Assembly (NCBI RefSeq): GCF_902459655.1
Contig: NZ_CABPSB010000001.1
Location: 248,001 to 312,000, forward strand
Origin: Pandoraea anhela
GTDB taxonomy: Bacteria > Pseudomonadota > Gammaproteobacteria > Burkholderiales > Burkholderiaceae
Direction: 5' to 3'
DNA length: 64,000 nucleotides
How positions within the stretch are numbered: position 1 is the stretch's first letter; each line of letters opens with the position of its first letter. Made by a program: the position numbers and the translations under genes. The notes below the pieces were generated by a model. That model saw only the letters and a program-made list of their open reading frames with translations, searched no databases and was not told the origin of the DNA. This document shows, piece by piece, positions 8,733 to 17,441 of the stretch.

Positions 8733-11390
8733 TTACGTATGCCGCGCGCCGCGCAGGCGGTTCTGCCAACGTGCGACCAGCTTGCCCAGCAGGTAATTGG
8801 CAAGCACCTGATAGCCGCGCAGGCCCATTGCCAGCATGTCGAACAGCGCCCTGATCGGCTCGTCGCGCGTGCGTTCCGCATCCCAATCGCGCCAGGCGTC
8901 TGCGCGCCCGAACGTGAACTGCACGAGATGCTTGTCCTGCTCGGCCGTGAGCGGCATGAACGCCAGGAACAAATCGTGTCCGCGCGCGCCGACCACGCTT
9001 ACCGGAAAACCGTACTCGGTCGCGCCGCGCGAGAGCGCCACGTGCGCTTCCGTGCCGACCGCCGGGTCGATCGCGACCGGCAGCGCCAGCGCCAGCCCGC
9101 CGCCGGAGAAGTCACGCGTATGGCACGCCATGGTGCGCCCGTCCGGCAAATACAATGTCGCGGGCATGCGCATCGACACGCGGTGCGTACGACGCACCTG
9201 TTTGACTTCCGTCGCCACGGCCACCGCCGCGCCCAGCACGGCGAGGTTGAACATCACCCACAGCAGGTTGAAGATCAGCGCCCCCGACTCGTGGGCAGGT
9301 CCGTAGAAATAGCGGGCAATGCCGGCGAGGAAGCCCGCCACGTTGAAGCCGAGCAGTACCAGATACGGCTTCGAGATGCTCCAGTCGAAGAAGCTCTGCT
9401 CGATCAGACCGCCCTTGGCCGTCACGTTGAATTTGCCGTAGCGCGGGTTGATGAACGCCACGGTCGTCGGTAACGCGACATACCACGCCAGCACGGCTTC
9501 ATAGACATCCGACCAGAACGAATGGCGGTACTTGCCCTGAATGCGCGAGTTCGCAATGTTCGCATGCGCGATGTGCGGCAACACGTAAGCGCAGATGCTC
9601 AACGCCGCTGCCTGCACGATGTGCAGCCCGAAGAACAGATAGCAGATGGGCGCGAGCAGGAAGATAATGCGCGGAATGCCATAGAAGAAGTGCAGCATGC
9701 CGTTCGCGTAACAGATACGCTGACCGAGCTTCAGGCCGCGCCCGAACAGCGGATTGTCGACGCGGAAGATCTGCGCCATGCCCCGTGCCCAGCGAATGCG
9801 CTGCCCCACGTGGCCCGAGAGCGACTCCGTGGCGAGGCCTGCGGCCTGCACCACCTTCAGGTACACCGTATTCCAGCCGCGACGGTGCATCTTGAGCGCC
9901 GTATGCGCGTCCTCGGTCACGGTCTCGACGGCCACGCCGCCAACCTCGTCGAGCGCGGTGCGACGCAACACCGCGCACGAGCCGCAGAAGAACGAGGCGT
10001 TCCAGAAGTCGTTGCCGTCCTGCACGATCCCGTAAAACAGACGCCCTTCGTTCGGCACCGCGCCGCGCGTGGCGAGATTGCGCTCGAACGGGTCATCGGA
10101 GAAGAAGTGATGCGGCGTCTGCACGAGCGAGCAGCGTTCGTCCTTCAGGAACGAGCCCATCGTCGTTTGCAGGAACGAGCGCACGGGGATGTGATCGCAG
10201 TCGAAGATCGCGATGAACTCGCCCTTCGTCTTGCTCAGCGCGTGATTGATGTTGCCTGCTTTCGCATGCCGGTTGTCGGAGCGCGTCATGTAGTGCACAC
10301 CTGCAGCGGCCGCGAAATCGCGCATTTCTTCGCGACGCCCGTCGTCGAGCAGATAGATGTTGAGCTTGTCCGGCGGCCAGTCGATCCCGCACGCGGCATA
10401 CACCGTCGGGCGCACCACATCCAGCCCTTCGTTGTAGGTCGGAATGTAGACGTCGACACTCGGCCACAGGCTCGTGTCCCGCGGCAGCGGCGTAATGCGG
10501 CGATGCAGCGGCCAGATCGTCTGGATATAGCCGAACAGCAGGATCATCCACGTGTACATCTCGGCCGCCACGAGGGTGTAGCCGACGGTGGCTTCGGCCA
10601 GGGTATCGAACGCGAGCGACTGCGTGAGACGCCACCACACGTAGCGGATCGTCGACGTGAGCGACAGGCCGATGAGCACCAGCACCGAGTATTGGCTGTC
10701 CAGCCGCCGGAACACGAGCGCGAGCGTCAGCGTGCAGATCGAGAACAGGAGTTGCGAGAAGGGATCGAATGGCGTCGTCACGATCCAGAACACGCCGATC
10801 AGGCCCAGCACCGCGACGACACTCGACGTCAAGCGCCACCGCATTACCTTCTCCAGCTTCTTGTCGAACTTGTGCGCGAGTTCGGCAGGCGTATCCGGAG
10901 GAATGCCGAAGAGCGTCTGCACCAGCCACAGCCGCAGCCGTTCGTTACCCGAGCGGAACGCGAGCCACGCGCTATACGGCGGGAACGGCGGGCGTTTGTC
11001 GGCGCGCCGCCAGAACATCGCACCGATCATGCGCCGGAAACTGGCGTCGGGGGGCACGTCGAGCCGCTGCATGACCCGCTCGTTGACCCAGGCAAGCGCA
11101 CGTCCCGGGTAGTCGGGACGACCGGCGCGCGCGGGCTGAAACACGATGCGCAGCCACCAGTCGCGCCATTCGTCGAGTTGACGAACGTCGAGCCGCATCG
11201 CCAGCCGCGCGACGAAATGGTCGGCCGCCTGCGAGATCCACAACCGATGTCGCGGTGAGCGTACGGTCGCAGCGAGCAGCCATTGCACGACGCCCGGCGC
11301 ACGACCGTCCGGACGATTCGGCACGACGAGACGCACCGCGAGAATGTCGCGTCCGAGCCGGTAAAGAGAGCCGAGTGCGTCGCCGATCAT
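8733..11390 (-). CDS. bcsA: Cellulose synthase catalytic subunit BcsA
   Basis: BcsA polymerises UDP-glucose into cellulose and threads the chain through the inner membrane. The 885-residue protein carries the GT2 signature: VDVYIPTYNEG near residue 313, FDCDH near 396, the TED motif near 492 and QRIRW near 530. Membrane segments flank this domain. The C-terminal PilZ domain (from about 737) has RRTHR and DFSGGG, the c-di-GMP binding motifs, so the enzyme should be switched on by c-di-GMP. The ATG overlaps the stop of bcsQ as ATGA, a sign of translational coupling. The N-terminal extension before the first GT2 motif is slightly longer than in E. coli. Confidence 0.96.
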   Translation of the reverse strand: MIGDALGSLYRLGRDILAVRLVVPNRPDGRAPGVVQWLLAATVRSPRHRLWISQAADHFVARLAMRLDVRQLDEWRDWWLRIVFQPARAGRPDYPGRALAWVNERVMQRLDVPPDASFRRMIGAMFWRRADKRPPFPPYSAWLAFRSGNERLRLWLVQTLFGIPPDTPAELAHKFDKKLEKVMRWRLTSSVVAVLGLIGVFWIVTTPFDPFSQLLFSICTLTLALVFRRLDSQYSVLVLIGLSLTSTIRYVWWRLTQSLAFDTLAEATVGYTLVAAEMYTWMILLFGYIQTIWPLHRRITPLPRDTSLWPSVDVYIPTYNEGLDVVRPTVYAACGIDWPPDKLNIYLLDDGRREEMRDFAAAAGVHYMTRSDNRHAKAGNINHALSKTKGEFIAIFDCDHIPVRSFLQTTMGSFLKDERCSLVQTPHHFFSDDPFERNLATRGAVPNEGRLFYGIVQDGNDFWNASFFCGSCAVLRRTALDEVGGVAVETVTEDAHTALKMHRRGWNTVYLKVVQAAGLATESLSGHVGQRIRWARGMAQIFRVDNPLFGRGLKLGQRICYANGMLHFFYGIPRIIFLLAPICYLFFGLHIVQAAALSICAYVLPHIAHANIANSRIQGKYRHSFWSDVYEAVLAWYVALPTTVAFINPRYGKFNVTAKGGLIEQSFFDWSISKPYLVLLGFNVAGFLAGIARYFYGPAHESGALIFNLLWVMFNLAVLGAAVAVATEVKQVRRTHRVSMRMPATLYLPDGRTMACHTRDFSGGGLALALPVAIDPAVGTEAHVALSRGATEYGFPVSVVGARGHDLFLAFMPLTAEQDKHLVQFTFGRADAWRDWDAERTRDEPIRALFDMLAMGLRGYQVLANYLLGKLVARWQNRLRGARHT

Positions 11391-12181
11391 GTACCTGCGC
11401 CTCCGTGCCCGCCGCGAGCGGCTTTCGCGCCAGCCGGAACATCCTCCGCCGCCGTCGCACGCGCCAGCCACGCTTCGAGGTGGATGAAGTCGAGGGCCGC
11501 CTGAGAGCCGTCGCCGGCCCTCGCGAGCGATCCGCCGTTGGCTGCCGCCTTGCCCACGGCGTCATCGCGATGAATGCGCAACGGCACGACGGCATCGCCG
11601 CCACGCGCCTGAATCAGATGCAGCAGATCGTTGTTCAGCGGTGAATTCGACGCCGCCAGATTCGCCACCATTTGCACGCGATTCCGACACGCCGCCATCA
11701 GATCGGGTTGCGTGACGTAACCGGTCGTCGTCACCGGGACCACCCCGAGCACGAGATCGGCGGCTGTGGCGGCGGCCTGCGCAATGACATCCGGCAAACG
11801 TTGCGTATCGATGAACACGCGCGTGCCTGCGGGCCATCCGAGCGAGTCGAGTTGACGCCGCAGGCCGCCCGCGTCACCGCGCAACCATTCGCCGATGGCG
11901 CTCAGACTGTGCGCATCGGTGTGTCCTGCGGGCAGCAGCGGCACGCCCTCGGGCGTGTCGCGCACCAGGCTGCGCCAGCCGTCCGGGGCGACGCCCGGCG
12001 ACAGCACGCCGGTCGTGCACGTCTCGCGCAAGCCGAGTAGCGCCCCGATGCTGTTCTGCGCGTCGAGTTCGAGCACGGCGACCGGGTGGCCTCCATGCGC
12101 CAGTTGCGCCGCAAGATGCGCGGTCACGGTGCTTCGGCCGGCACCGCCGGCACTGGAGACGATCGCGATGAGCGTCAGCAT
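11387..12181 (-). CDS. bcsQ: BcsQ-like ParA/MinD-family protein of the cellulose operon
   Basis: BcsQ (YhjQ) is a cytoplasmic MinD-like protein needed for assembly or polar placement of the cellulose synthase complex. This 264-residue copy begins MLTLIAIVSSAGGAGRSTV after a strong GGGGAGGGGG ribosome-binding site. The P-loop position reads AGGAGRST, so both lysines of the deviant Walker A motif (KGGxGKT) are missing; E. coli BcsQ also lacks the invariant lysine there. The gene couples to bcsA through an ATGA overlap. The assignment rests on the P-loop region, size and operon position, since ParA-like proteins are otherwise divergent. Confidence 0.82.
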   Translation of the reverse strand: MLTLIAIVSSAGGAGRSTVTAHLAAQLAHGGHPVAVLELDAQNSIGALLGLRETCTTGVLSPGVAPDGWRSLVRDTPEGVPLLPAGHTDAHSLSAIGEWLRGDAGGLRRQLDSLGWPAGTRVFIDTQRLPDVIAQAAATAADLVLGVVPVTTTGYVTQPDLMAACRNRVQMVANLAASNSPLNNDLLHLIQARGGDAVVPLRIHRDDAVGKAAANGGSLARAGDGSQAALDFIHLEAWLARATAAEDVPAGAKAARGGHGGAGT

Positions 12182-12267
12182 GCCCCCTCCCCGGCTGCGT
12201 GAATCAGCAGGCCTCGCAGGGCGATGACGAGAGTTGTGAGTTCGGTGTCGACGCGAGCACGCATGGG

Positions 12268-15200
12268 TCAATAACTCCAGATCGGGCGTACCGGCGACGG
12301 TGGCATCGGTACGTCACCGCGACGGGCGTCGAAGTGATAACGCATATAGAGAAGGAAGCGATTCGGCGCGTAGTAATCGGAACGCTCGAACTGCATCTGG
12401 CCGCCGATCACCCAATGGCGATTGACCCAGTACTCGGCGCGGCCCATCACCGAGAAACCGACGCCGAAGCCGCCGCCCGAGCCATAAGTCAGGTCGCCGC
12501 TCGCGGCCTGCAACGCGCCATTGGTCGGGAAGTACGGCATCGACTTTTCCTGACTCTGCGAGAACGACACCGAGCCGCGCAGGTAATACGACCAGCGCTG
12601 CGTGCGGCCATACCATTCCAGCGGCAATGTGAGCGACACGTAGGTCTGCGGGCTGTAGTAGCCGCCATGGCCGTACGTGTAATAACGCTCGTTCTGCGCG
12701 AAGCTGTCGAAGAACAGCGTGACGCCGGTGTTCATGCGCATGTCGCGCTTGTAGATCAGGGGCAGATCGACGCCCGCGCGAGCCGAGATTTCCGAGTTAT
12801 TCAGCACGTTCTCGCCGGTCAGGCGCGCCACGCTCGCCTCGCCGAAGATGCCCCACTTCGGGAAGTCGCGCGACGCATGGAACGTGATCGCGTCGCGCCG
12901 TACCCCACCCCACTTTCCGTCGCCGAACACCTCCGGCAGCGGCAGGTAGGCCCCTGCGTAAGACACCATGCTGCCGGTCATCGGACGGCGCGATGCGTCG
13001 ACCCAATAGTTGTAGCGCCCCAGATTGCCGAACAGACGCACCCCGCCGGTCACGTAGGAGATCGGAAAACCGATCGGCGTGTGTCCGATATCGGCGCGGA
13101 TCCAGTCGTTCTCGTACCCCAGCATGAGCGCCTGACCGTGCGCCTTCTGACGCTTGCTGCCGTAGTCGCGCAGCAGGCCGGGATTGGCGGCGCGAAAAGC
13201 GTCCACATTGAGCAGCGGCAGCGTGCCGAACTGCGATGTGCCGTTAAGCGGCAAATCGCCCGAGTCGGCGCTGACATAATCCGTCTGCGCGAACACGTGA
13301 CCGTCGTAGCCCACGGCGTATTGCCCGTAGAGCGGCACCGCGCGCGCGTTGAACATCGAAATGCCGCCGTCGCCCTTCTTTTCGTCGATTTCGTAACCGG
13401 CCGCCACGTAGCTGTTGCGACGCGATTCCAGCGAATCGATGGCCGACTCGGCGGACGTCATGCCGTCGTAGCCCGGCAATGCGCCCTGCACGATTTCCTG
13501 ATTGCGCGCCTGGTCGTACCAGTCCTTCGCCTCGTGGTAACGACGCTGCGACTGCGCGATACGCCCGCGCTGCATGGTGACGGCCGACGTATCGGGAAAC
13601 TGCGCGCGCAGCCGGTCGTTGAGCGCGATAGCTTCGTCGTAGCGCTCCATCGCGGTCAGCCGACGCACGGCGGCCAGTTGCGTCCACACATCATCGGGGG
13701 GTGCCTCGGCCAACGCGCGGTCGAGTTCGCGGTTGGCCGCCTCGTCGTCTTGCAACTCGTACAGCACCCGCACGAGGGACAGACGCGCATCCTGATTCGT
13801 CGGATCCTGCCGGATCTGGTCTTCGGCGATCTTGCGGGCGTCGTCGTAACGACGTTCGTCGAAATAGATGTCGCCCAGCGTCGACAGTGCACGCTTGTCC
13901 GGCGGCTGACGCGAGAGCAGCGGTTCGAGCTTTTCCTGCGCCGTACGGAAGTCGCCCAGCGAACGCGCCCTGTCCGCCTGTCGCAACGCCAGACGATCCT
14001 GAAGGTCCTGCCATTCGTCGCGCTGGTCGGCGCCGAGGGTAGCCGGATCCATGCTCGCGAGGAAGGTGCCGAGTTCGGCATCGCGCTCGGCCGTGTTGAG
14101 CAGTTCGGCGTAGCGAAGCTGGGCATCCGGCTGCGGCTTGTCGGCATGCGCAGCGAGCCAGGCGCGCATGAGCGCAAGCCCCTGATCCGGTTGTCCCGCC
14201 GCCACACGCGCACGCGCGACTTCGCCGATCAGCTCCGGGTCGTCTCCCGCCATACCCAGGGCTTCGCGATACCGGCGCTCGCTGTCGTCGTCGTTGCCCG
14301 CGGCATGCGCTTCACGCGCCAGGCGCGCCGTGTCGCGAATCGCCAGCGTTGTGCGCATGCGCGCAATCGACGGCGTGACGTTCGCCGCCGGGATCTGCGC
14401 GAGCGATTCGCGTGCGCCCGCTTCGTCGTCGATCACGTTGAGGTAGATGGCCTGCGCATAGAGCATTTGCGCGCGGTCGTCCGGTTCGAGCGGCTGGCGC
14501 ATGCCCTCGGCCATGACTTCACGGCCGATCTGCGGCAAACGAAGTTTGCGGTACAGGCTCGCGAGCGAATAGCGCGTCCACGCGTTACCGGGATCGAGCG
14601 CGACGGCGCGCTCCAACGCGGCCAATGCCGGGCCGTTGTGGCCTTCGGCAATGGCGCGATCGGCGTCGTCCGACAATGCGGCGGCTTCCGCCTTGTCGAA
14701 GCGCGCCTTGTCCTGCGGGAAACGTCGACGCAGATCGCCCAGCAGATTCGCCAGTTCCGTGCGACGCTGCTGGCGCGAGTACAACGTGATCATGCCGCGC
14801 AATGCAGTGTCGTTGTCCGGTTCGATCTTCAGCGCCTGGGTAAAGAGCGTTTCGGCATCGCGCTCGCGCTTGTCGTCGAGCGCGATGTCACCGAGCAGCG
14901 CCAGCCCGTCGGGGTTGTTCGGGTCGCTCGCCAGCGCGCCGCGCACCAGCCGGTCGGCGTCGGCCAGACGGCCAGCGTCGCGCGCGTCGCGCGCTTCGGC
15001 CATCGCGCCCCAGAACTGCGACGTCTTGAGCAGGCTGCGCCATTTGCCGGCGTTGCCCGGATCCTTTCGCAAGGCTTGGGCGAACAGCGCCTGCGCGCCC
15101 TTGTGATCGCCCTGACGCATCTTCACGAGCCCCAGCGAGCCGAGCAGTTCGCCATCGTTGGGACGCTTGACACGTGCGGCGTCGAGGGACTGCTCGGCGT

Positions 15201-16197
15201 CGTTCAGACGTCCCTGATCCAACGCCCTGATGCCCGCCTGCCGCGCCTTGTAGGCGGGGTCGTTGAGCATGCGCGTGCGCGCCGCCTGCTGCGCGCTCAG
15301 CTTGTCGTAGGCCGCGCGGATATCGGCGTCGTTCGGCGCAAGCGCCAGATAGCGCTGATACAGCGGCAACCACGCAAGGTTGCCGTCCGCCCTGGAGAGC
15401 CCTTTCTGCCATAGCGGCAGCAATGCGTTGAGATCGGCGTTCGGACGCGCCGCCAAGTCCGCCACCATGCGTGTGCCCGCCAGACGGCTCGACGGTCGGT
15501 CGATCATCAGCTCGGCCAGCGACTGCGATGCACGCGAATCCTCAGGCGATAGCTTCGACAGGTTCGCCAGCCCCTGCTGCGCGGCGGGCCAGCCGTTGGT
15601 CGCGTTTGCCTGCGCGCGGTAATACTCCACGCCGAGATCGCCGGTGGGCGGTCCGTCCGGGAACAGCGCCTGATATTCCGCAAACGCGGCGTCGGCCTGC
15701 CCGCTGCGTTGGAGCAAACGGGCGCGGGCGATGCGGGATTTGTCGACGGTATTGACGCGGATCACATCCGCCAGCGCTTTGGTCGCGGGCGAGTTCGGAT
15801 AGCGCGCGCGCAGGGTCTGCAACGCCTTGTTTGCCTGCGCTGGTTTGTTCTCTTCGATGTCGATCTGGCCGAGCAGTGAGAGCACGTCCGGTTGGTCCGG
15901 CTGCACGAGCAACGCCTTTTCGAGCGCAGCACGCGCCAGATCGTTACGGTGCCGCGCTCGCCAGAGCGTTGCGCTGGCGAGCAGCGTGCCGACGTCGCGA
16001 TTCGCGGCCACGGCATCGGGTTTCGTCGTTGCTTTCGCCGCATTGGCCGCATTGGCCGCATTGGCCGCATTGGCCGCGCTGGGCGGATTGGCCGGGGATG
16101 GTGCAGCGGATGGCGCCGGCGCCGCACGCACGTGCCCGCCGCCGGCTGCCATCAGCAGGCATGTCATGCAAGCGGAGCGGATCAGCGTGTCGCGCAA
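12268..16197 (-). CDS. bcsC: Cellulose export TPR/outer-membrane protein BcsC
   Basis: BcsC carries cellulose across the periplasm and outer membrane. About 1,309 residues are predicted: a signal peptide, a long TPR array (repeats such as DQPDVLSLLGQI and NPDGLALLGDI through roughly residue 900), and a C-terminal BCSC_C beta-barrel of about 350 residues ending in an aromatic residue (WSY). The start is uncertain. A TTG at 16197 behind GGGAGG gives a signal peptide with basic residues, while the ATG at 16167 gives one without positive charge. The start overlaps the end of bcsZ. Just after the signal peptide the protein has an AAN repeat encoded by 9-bp tandem units (16037-16081). Confidence 0.93.
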   Translation of the reverse strand: MRDTLIRSACMTCLLMAAGGGHVRAAPAPSAAPSPANPPSAANAANAANAANAAKATTKPDAVAANRDVGTLLASATLWRARHRNDLARAALEKALLVQPDQPDVLSLLGQIDIEENKPAQANKALQTLRARYPNSPATKALADVIRVNTVDKSRIARARLLQRSGQADAAFAEYQALFPDGPPTGDLGVEYYRAQANATNGWPAAQQGLANLSKLSPEDSRASQSLAELMIDRPSSRLAGTRMVADLAARPNADLNALLPLWQKGLSRADGNLAWLPLYQRYLALAPNDADIRAAYDKLSAQQAARTRMLNDPAYKARQAGIRALDQGRLNDAEQSLDAARVKRPNDGELLGSLGLVKMRQGDHKGAQALFAQALRKDPGNAGKWRSLLKTSQFWGAMAEARDARDAGRLADADRLVRGALASDPNNPDGLALLGDIALDDKRERDAETLFTQALKIEPDNDTALRGMITLYSRQQRRTELANLLGDLRRRFPQDKARFDKAEAAALSDDADRAIAEGHNGPALAALERAVALDPGNAWTRYSLASLYRKLRLPQIGREVMAEGMRQPLEPDDRAQMLYAQAIYLNVIDDEAGARESLAQIPAANVTPSIARMRTTLAIRDTARLAREAHAAGNDDDSERRYREALGMAGDDPELIGEVARARVAAGQPDQGLALMRAWLAAHADKPQPDAQLRYAELLNTAERDAELGTFLASMDPATLGADQRDEWQDLQDRLALRQADRARSLGDFRTAQEKLEPLLSRQPPDKRALSTLGDIYFDERRYDDARKIAEDQIRQDPTNQDARLSLVRVLYELQDDEAANRELDRALAEAPPDDVWTQLAAVRRLTAMERYDEAIALNDRLRAQFPDTSAVTMQRGRIAQSQRRYHEAKDWYDQARNQEIVQGALPGYDGMTSAESAIDSLESRRNSYVAAGYEIDEKKGDGGISMFNARAVPLYGQYAVGYDGHVFAQTDYVSADSGDLPLNGTSQFGTLPLLNVDAFRAANPGLLRDYGSKRQKAHGQALMLGYENDWIRADIGHTPIGFPISYVTGGVRLFGNLGRYNYWVDASRRPMTGSMVSYAGAYLPLPEVFGDGKWGGVRRDAITFHASRDFPKWGIFGEASVARLTGENVLNNSEISARAGVDLPLIYKRDMRMNTGVTLFFDSFAQNERYYTYGHGGYYSPQTYVSLTLPLEWYGRTQRWSYYLRGSVSFSQSQEKSMPYFPTNGALQAASGDLTYGSGGGFGVGFSVMGRAEYWVNRHWVIGGQMQFERSDYYAPNRFLLYMRYHFDARRGDVPMPPSPVRPIWSY
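16037..16081. repeat. 9-bp tandem repeat inside bcsC
   Basis: Four exact GCCGCATTG units (16037-16072) are followed by one degenerate unit. On the coding minus strand they encode repeated Ala-Ala-Asn between the signal peptide and the TPR region of BcsC. Because the unit is a multiple of three, changes in copy number would stay in frame. Confidence 0.85.
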
Positions 16198-17441
16198 ACG
16201 GCCTCCCAAGGCACCGCCAGCGTGCCATCGGCCAGGAAGCGAAAACGGGCTTCGTGCCAGCCGAGTCCGAACAGCGAGAGCACCGAACTGTAATAGCCCG
16301 GCGGCGACGCGGCGTCCAATGAGCGCGCGCGATCGGCCTGTCCGCGGGCGAGCGTCGTGTCGCCGACGGCTTGCAACAGCGGCACGAGCGCCGCCGAGAA
16401 GCCGGCGCCACCGGTCTCACCTCCCGGCTTTGGTGTGCCGTCGCGCGTATTGATCCGCTCGGGCGGCGTCCCATGCGCCGCCACGTACTTCAGCATGCCG
16501 CCGAACGCATGCGAAAGCGCACGGAAGTCATCGCTGCCCGGCGCAAGCATACCTGCCCACAGATAAACGCGGATGGCGTTGTAGCTCCCTTCGCCCTGCG
16601 TCTCGGGATCGACGTCGAACCCACGTCCGGCACGGTACATGGCCCACTCGGGGGCGAAGCCCAGCGGCGGCGCCGTGAGCGTGATCTGTTTGAGCGACGA
16701 CGCGATGAGCTGCCTCCAGCCACTGTCGGGAAAGCGCCCCGCGAGACACCTCACCACCTGCATCGGCACATAACTGGGGTTGAGTCGCCACAAGTCCTTC
16801 TCGGGATGAAAGCCGACGGGCGCGGGCAGCAACGTGCGCCCGAGCCCGGGAATGAAATCGGATTCTTCCGACACGATGCGACGCGCCACGAGCGCACCGA
16901 GCGCGGTGTAGCGACGCACGTTCCACAGACGCCCGGCTTCGCCCAGCGCATAGGCGATCCACATGTCGGCATCGCTCGCCGGATTGCTGTCAAGCACCGC
17001 CCACTGGCCGGCCGCGTTCTTGCCCCAGAGCCATGCGGGCAGGTGCGCCGTCAGGTCGCCCTGCGCGAGATTGTTGACGGTCCATTCCAGCACCTTGTCG
17101 AAGGTGGCGCGGTCGTTGGCGATGACGGCAAACATCAACGCGTAAGCCTGCCCCTCGGAGACCGTGCGCAGATCGGGCATGCTGGGGTCGACGACCCGAC
17201 CGTCCTCGCTCACGAAACCGGCTTTGAAGCGAGTCCATGCCGGCCAGTCGACCGACGGGCAGGTTCGGGAAGCGGCAGACGGCGGCGTAGAAGCCGCAGT
17301 GGGTACCGAGATCCCGGACGGCCTCGCGGGTGCCGCTTGCGCGGGTGGCGTCATGCCGGCGAGCATCGGCCCCGCGCCGCAGGCGACGAGCGCCCGCAGC
17401 ACGGCCCGACGGCGCCGCCTGTCAGCATCGGCGCGTGTCAT
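16182..17441 (-). CDS. bcsZ: Endo-1,4-beta-glucanase BcsZ (GH8)
   Basis: BcsZ is the periplasmic cellulase that belongs to most bcs operons and tunes cellulose output. The 419-residue protein has a twin-arginine-like basic N-terminus (DRRRRRAVLRAL) and an Ala-rich cleavage region near residue 37. The GH8 signature residues are visible: SEGQAYALMF near residue 96 carries the proposed acid glutamate and ASDADMWIAYAL near 157 carries a conserved aspartate. The ATG lies directly after the bcsB stop codon, and its ribosome-binding site (GGAG) lies within bcsB, so translation is probably coupled. Confidence 0.94.
   Translation of the reverse strand: MTRADADRRRRRAVLRALVACGAGPMLAGMTPPAQAAPARPSGISVPTAASTPPSAASRTCPSVDWPAWTRFKAGFVSEDGRVVDPSMPDLRTVSEGQAYALMFAVIANDRATFDKVLEWTVNNLAQGDLTAHLPAWLWGKNAAGQWAVLDSNPASDADMWIAYALGEAGRLWNVRRYTALGALVARRIVSEESDFIPGLGRTLLPAPVGFHPEKDLWRLNPSYVPMQVVRCLAGRFPDSGWRQLIASSLKQITLTAPPLGFAPEWAMYRAGRGFDVDPETQGEGSYNAIRVYLWAGMLAPGSDDFRALSHAFGGMLKYVAAHGTPPERINTRDGTPKPGGETGGAGFSAALVPLLQAVGDTTLARGQADRARSLDAASPPGYYSSVLSLFGLGWHEARFRFLADGTLAVPWEAVCATR

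Noticed and set aside
12199-15414. Long open frame of 1,071 codons on the plus strand opposite bcsC
   Set aside because: It is antisense to a clearly coding TPR gene, is rich in Arg, His and Val with no domain pattern, and arises from codon bias in GC-rich DNA.
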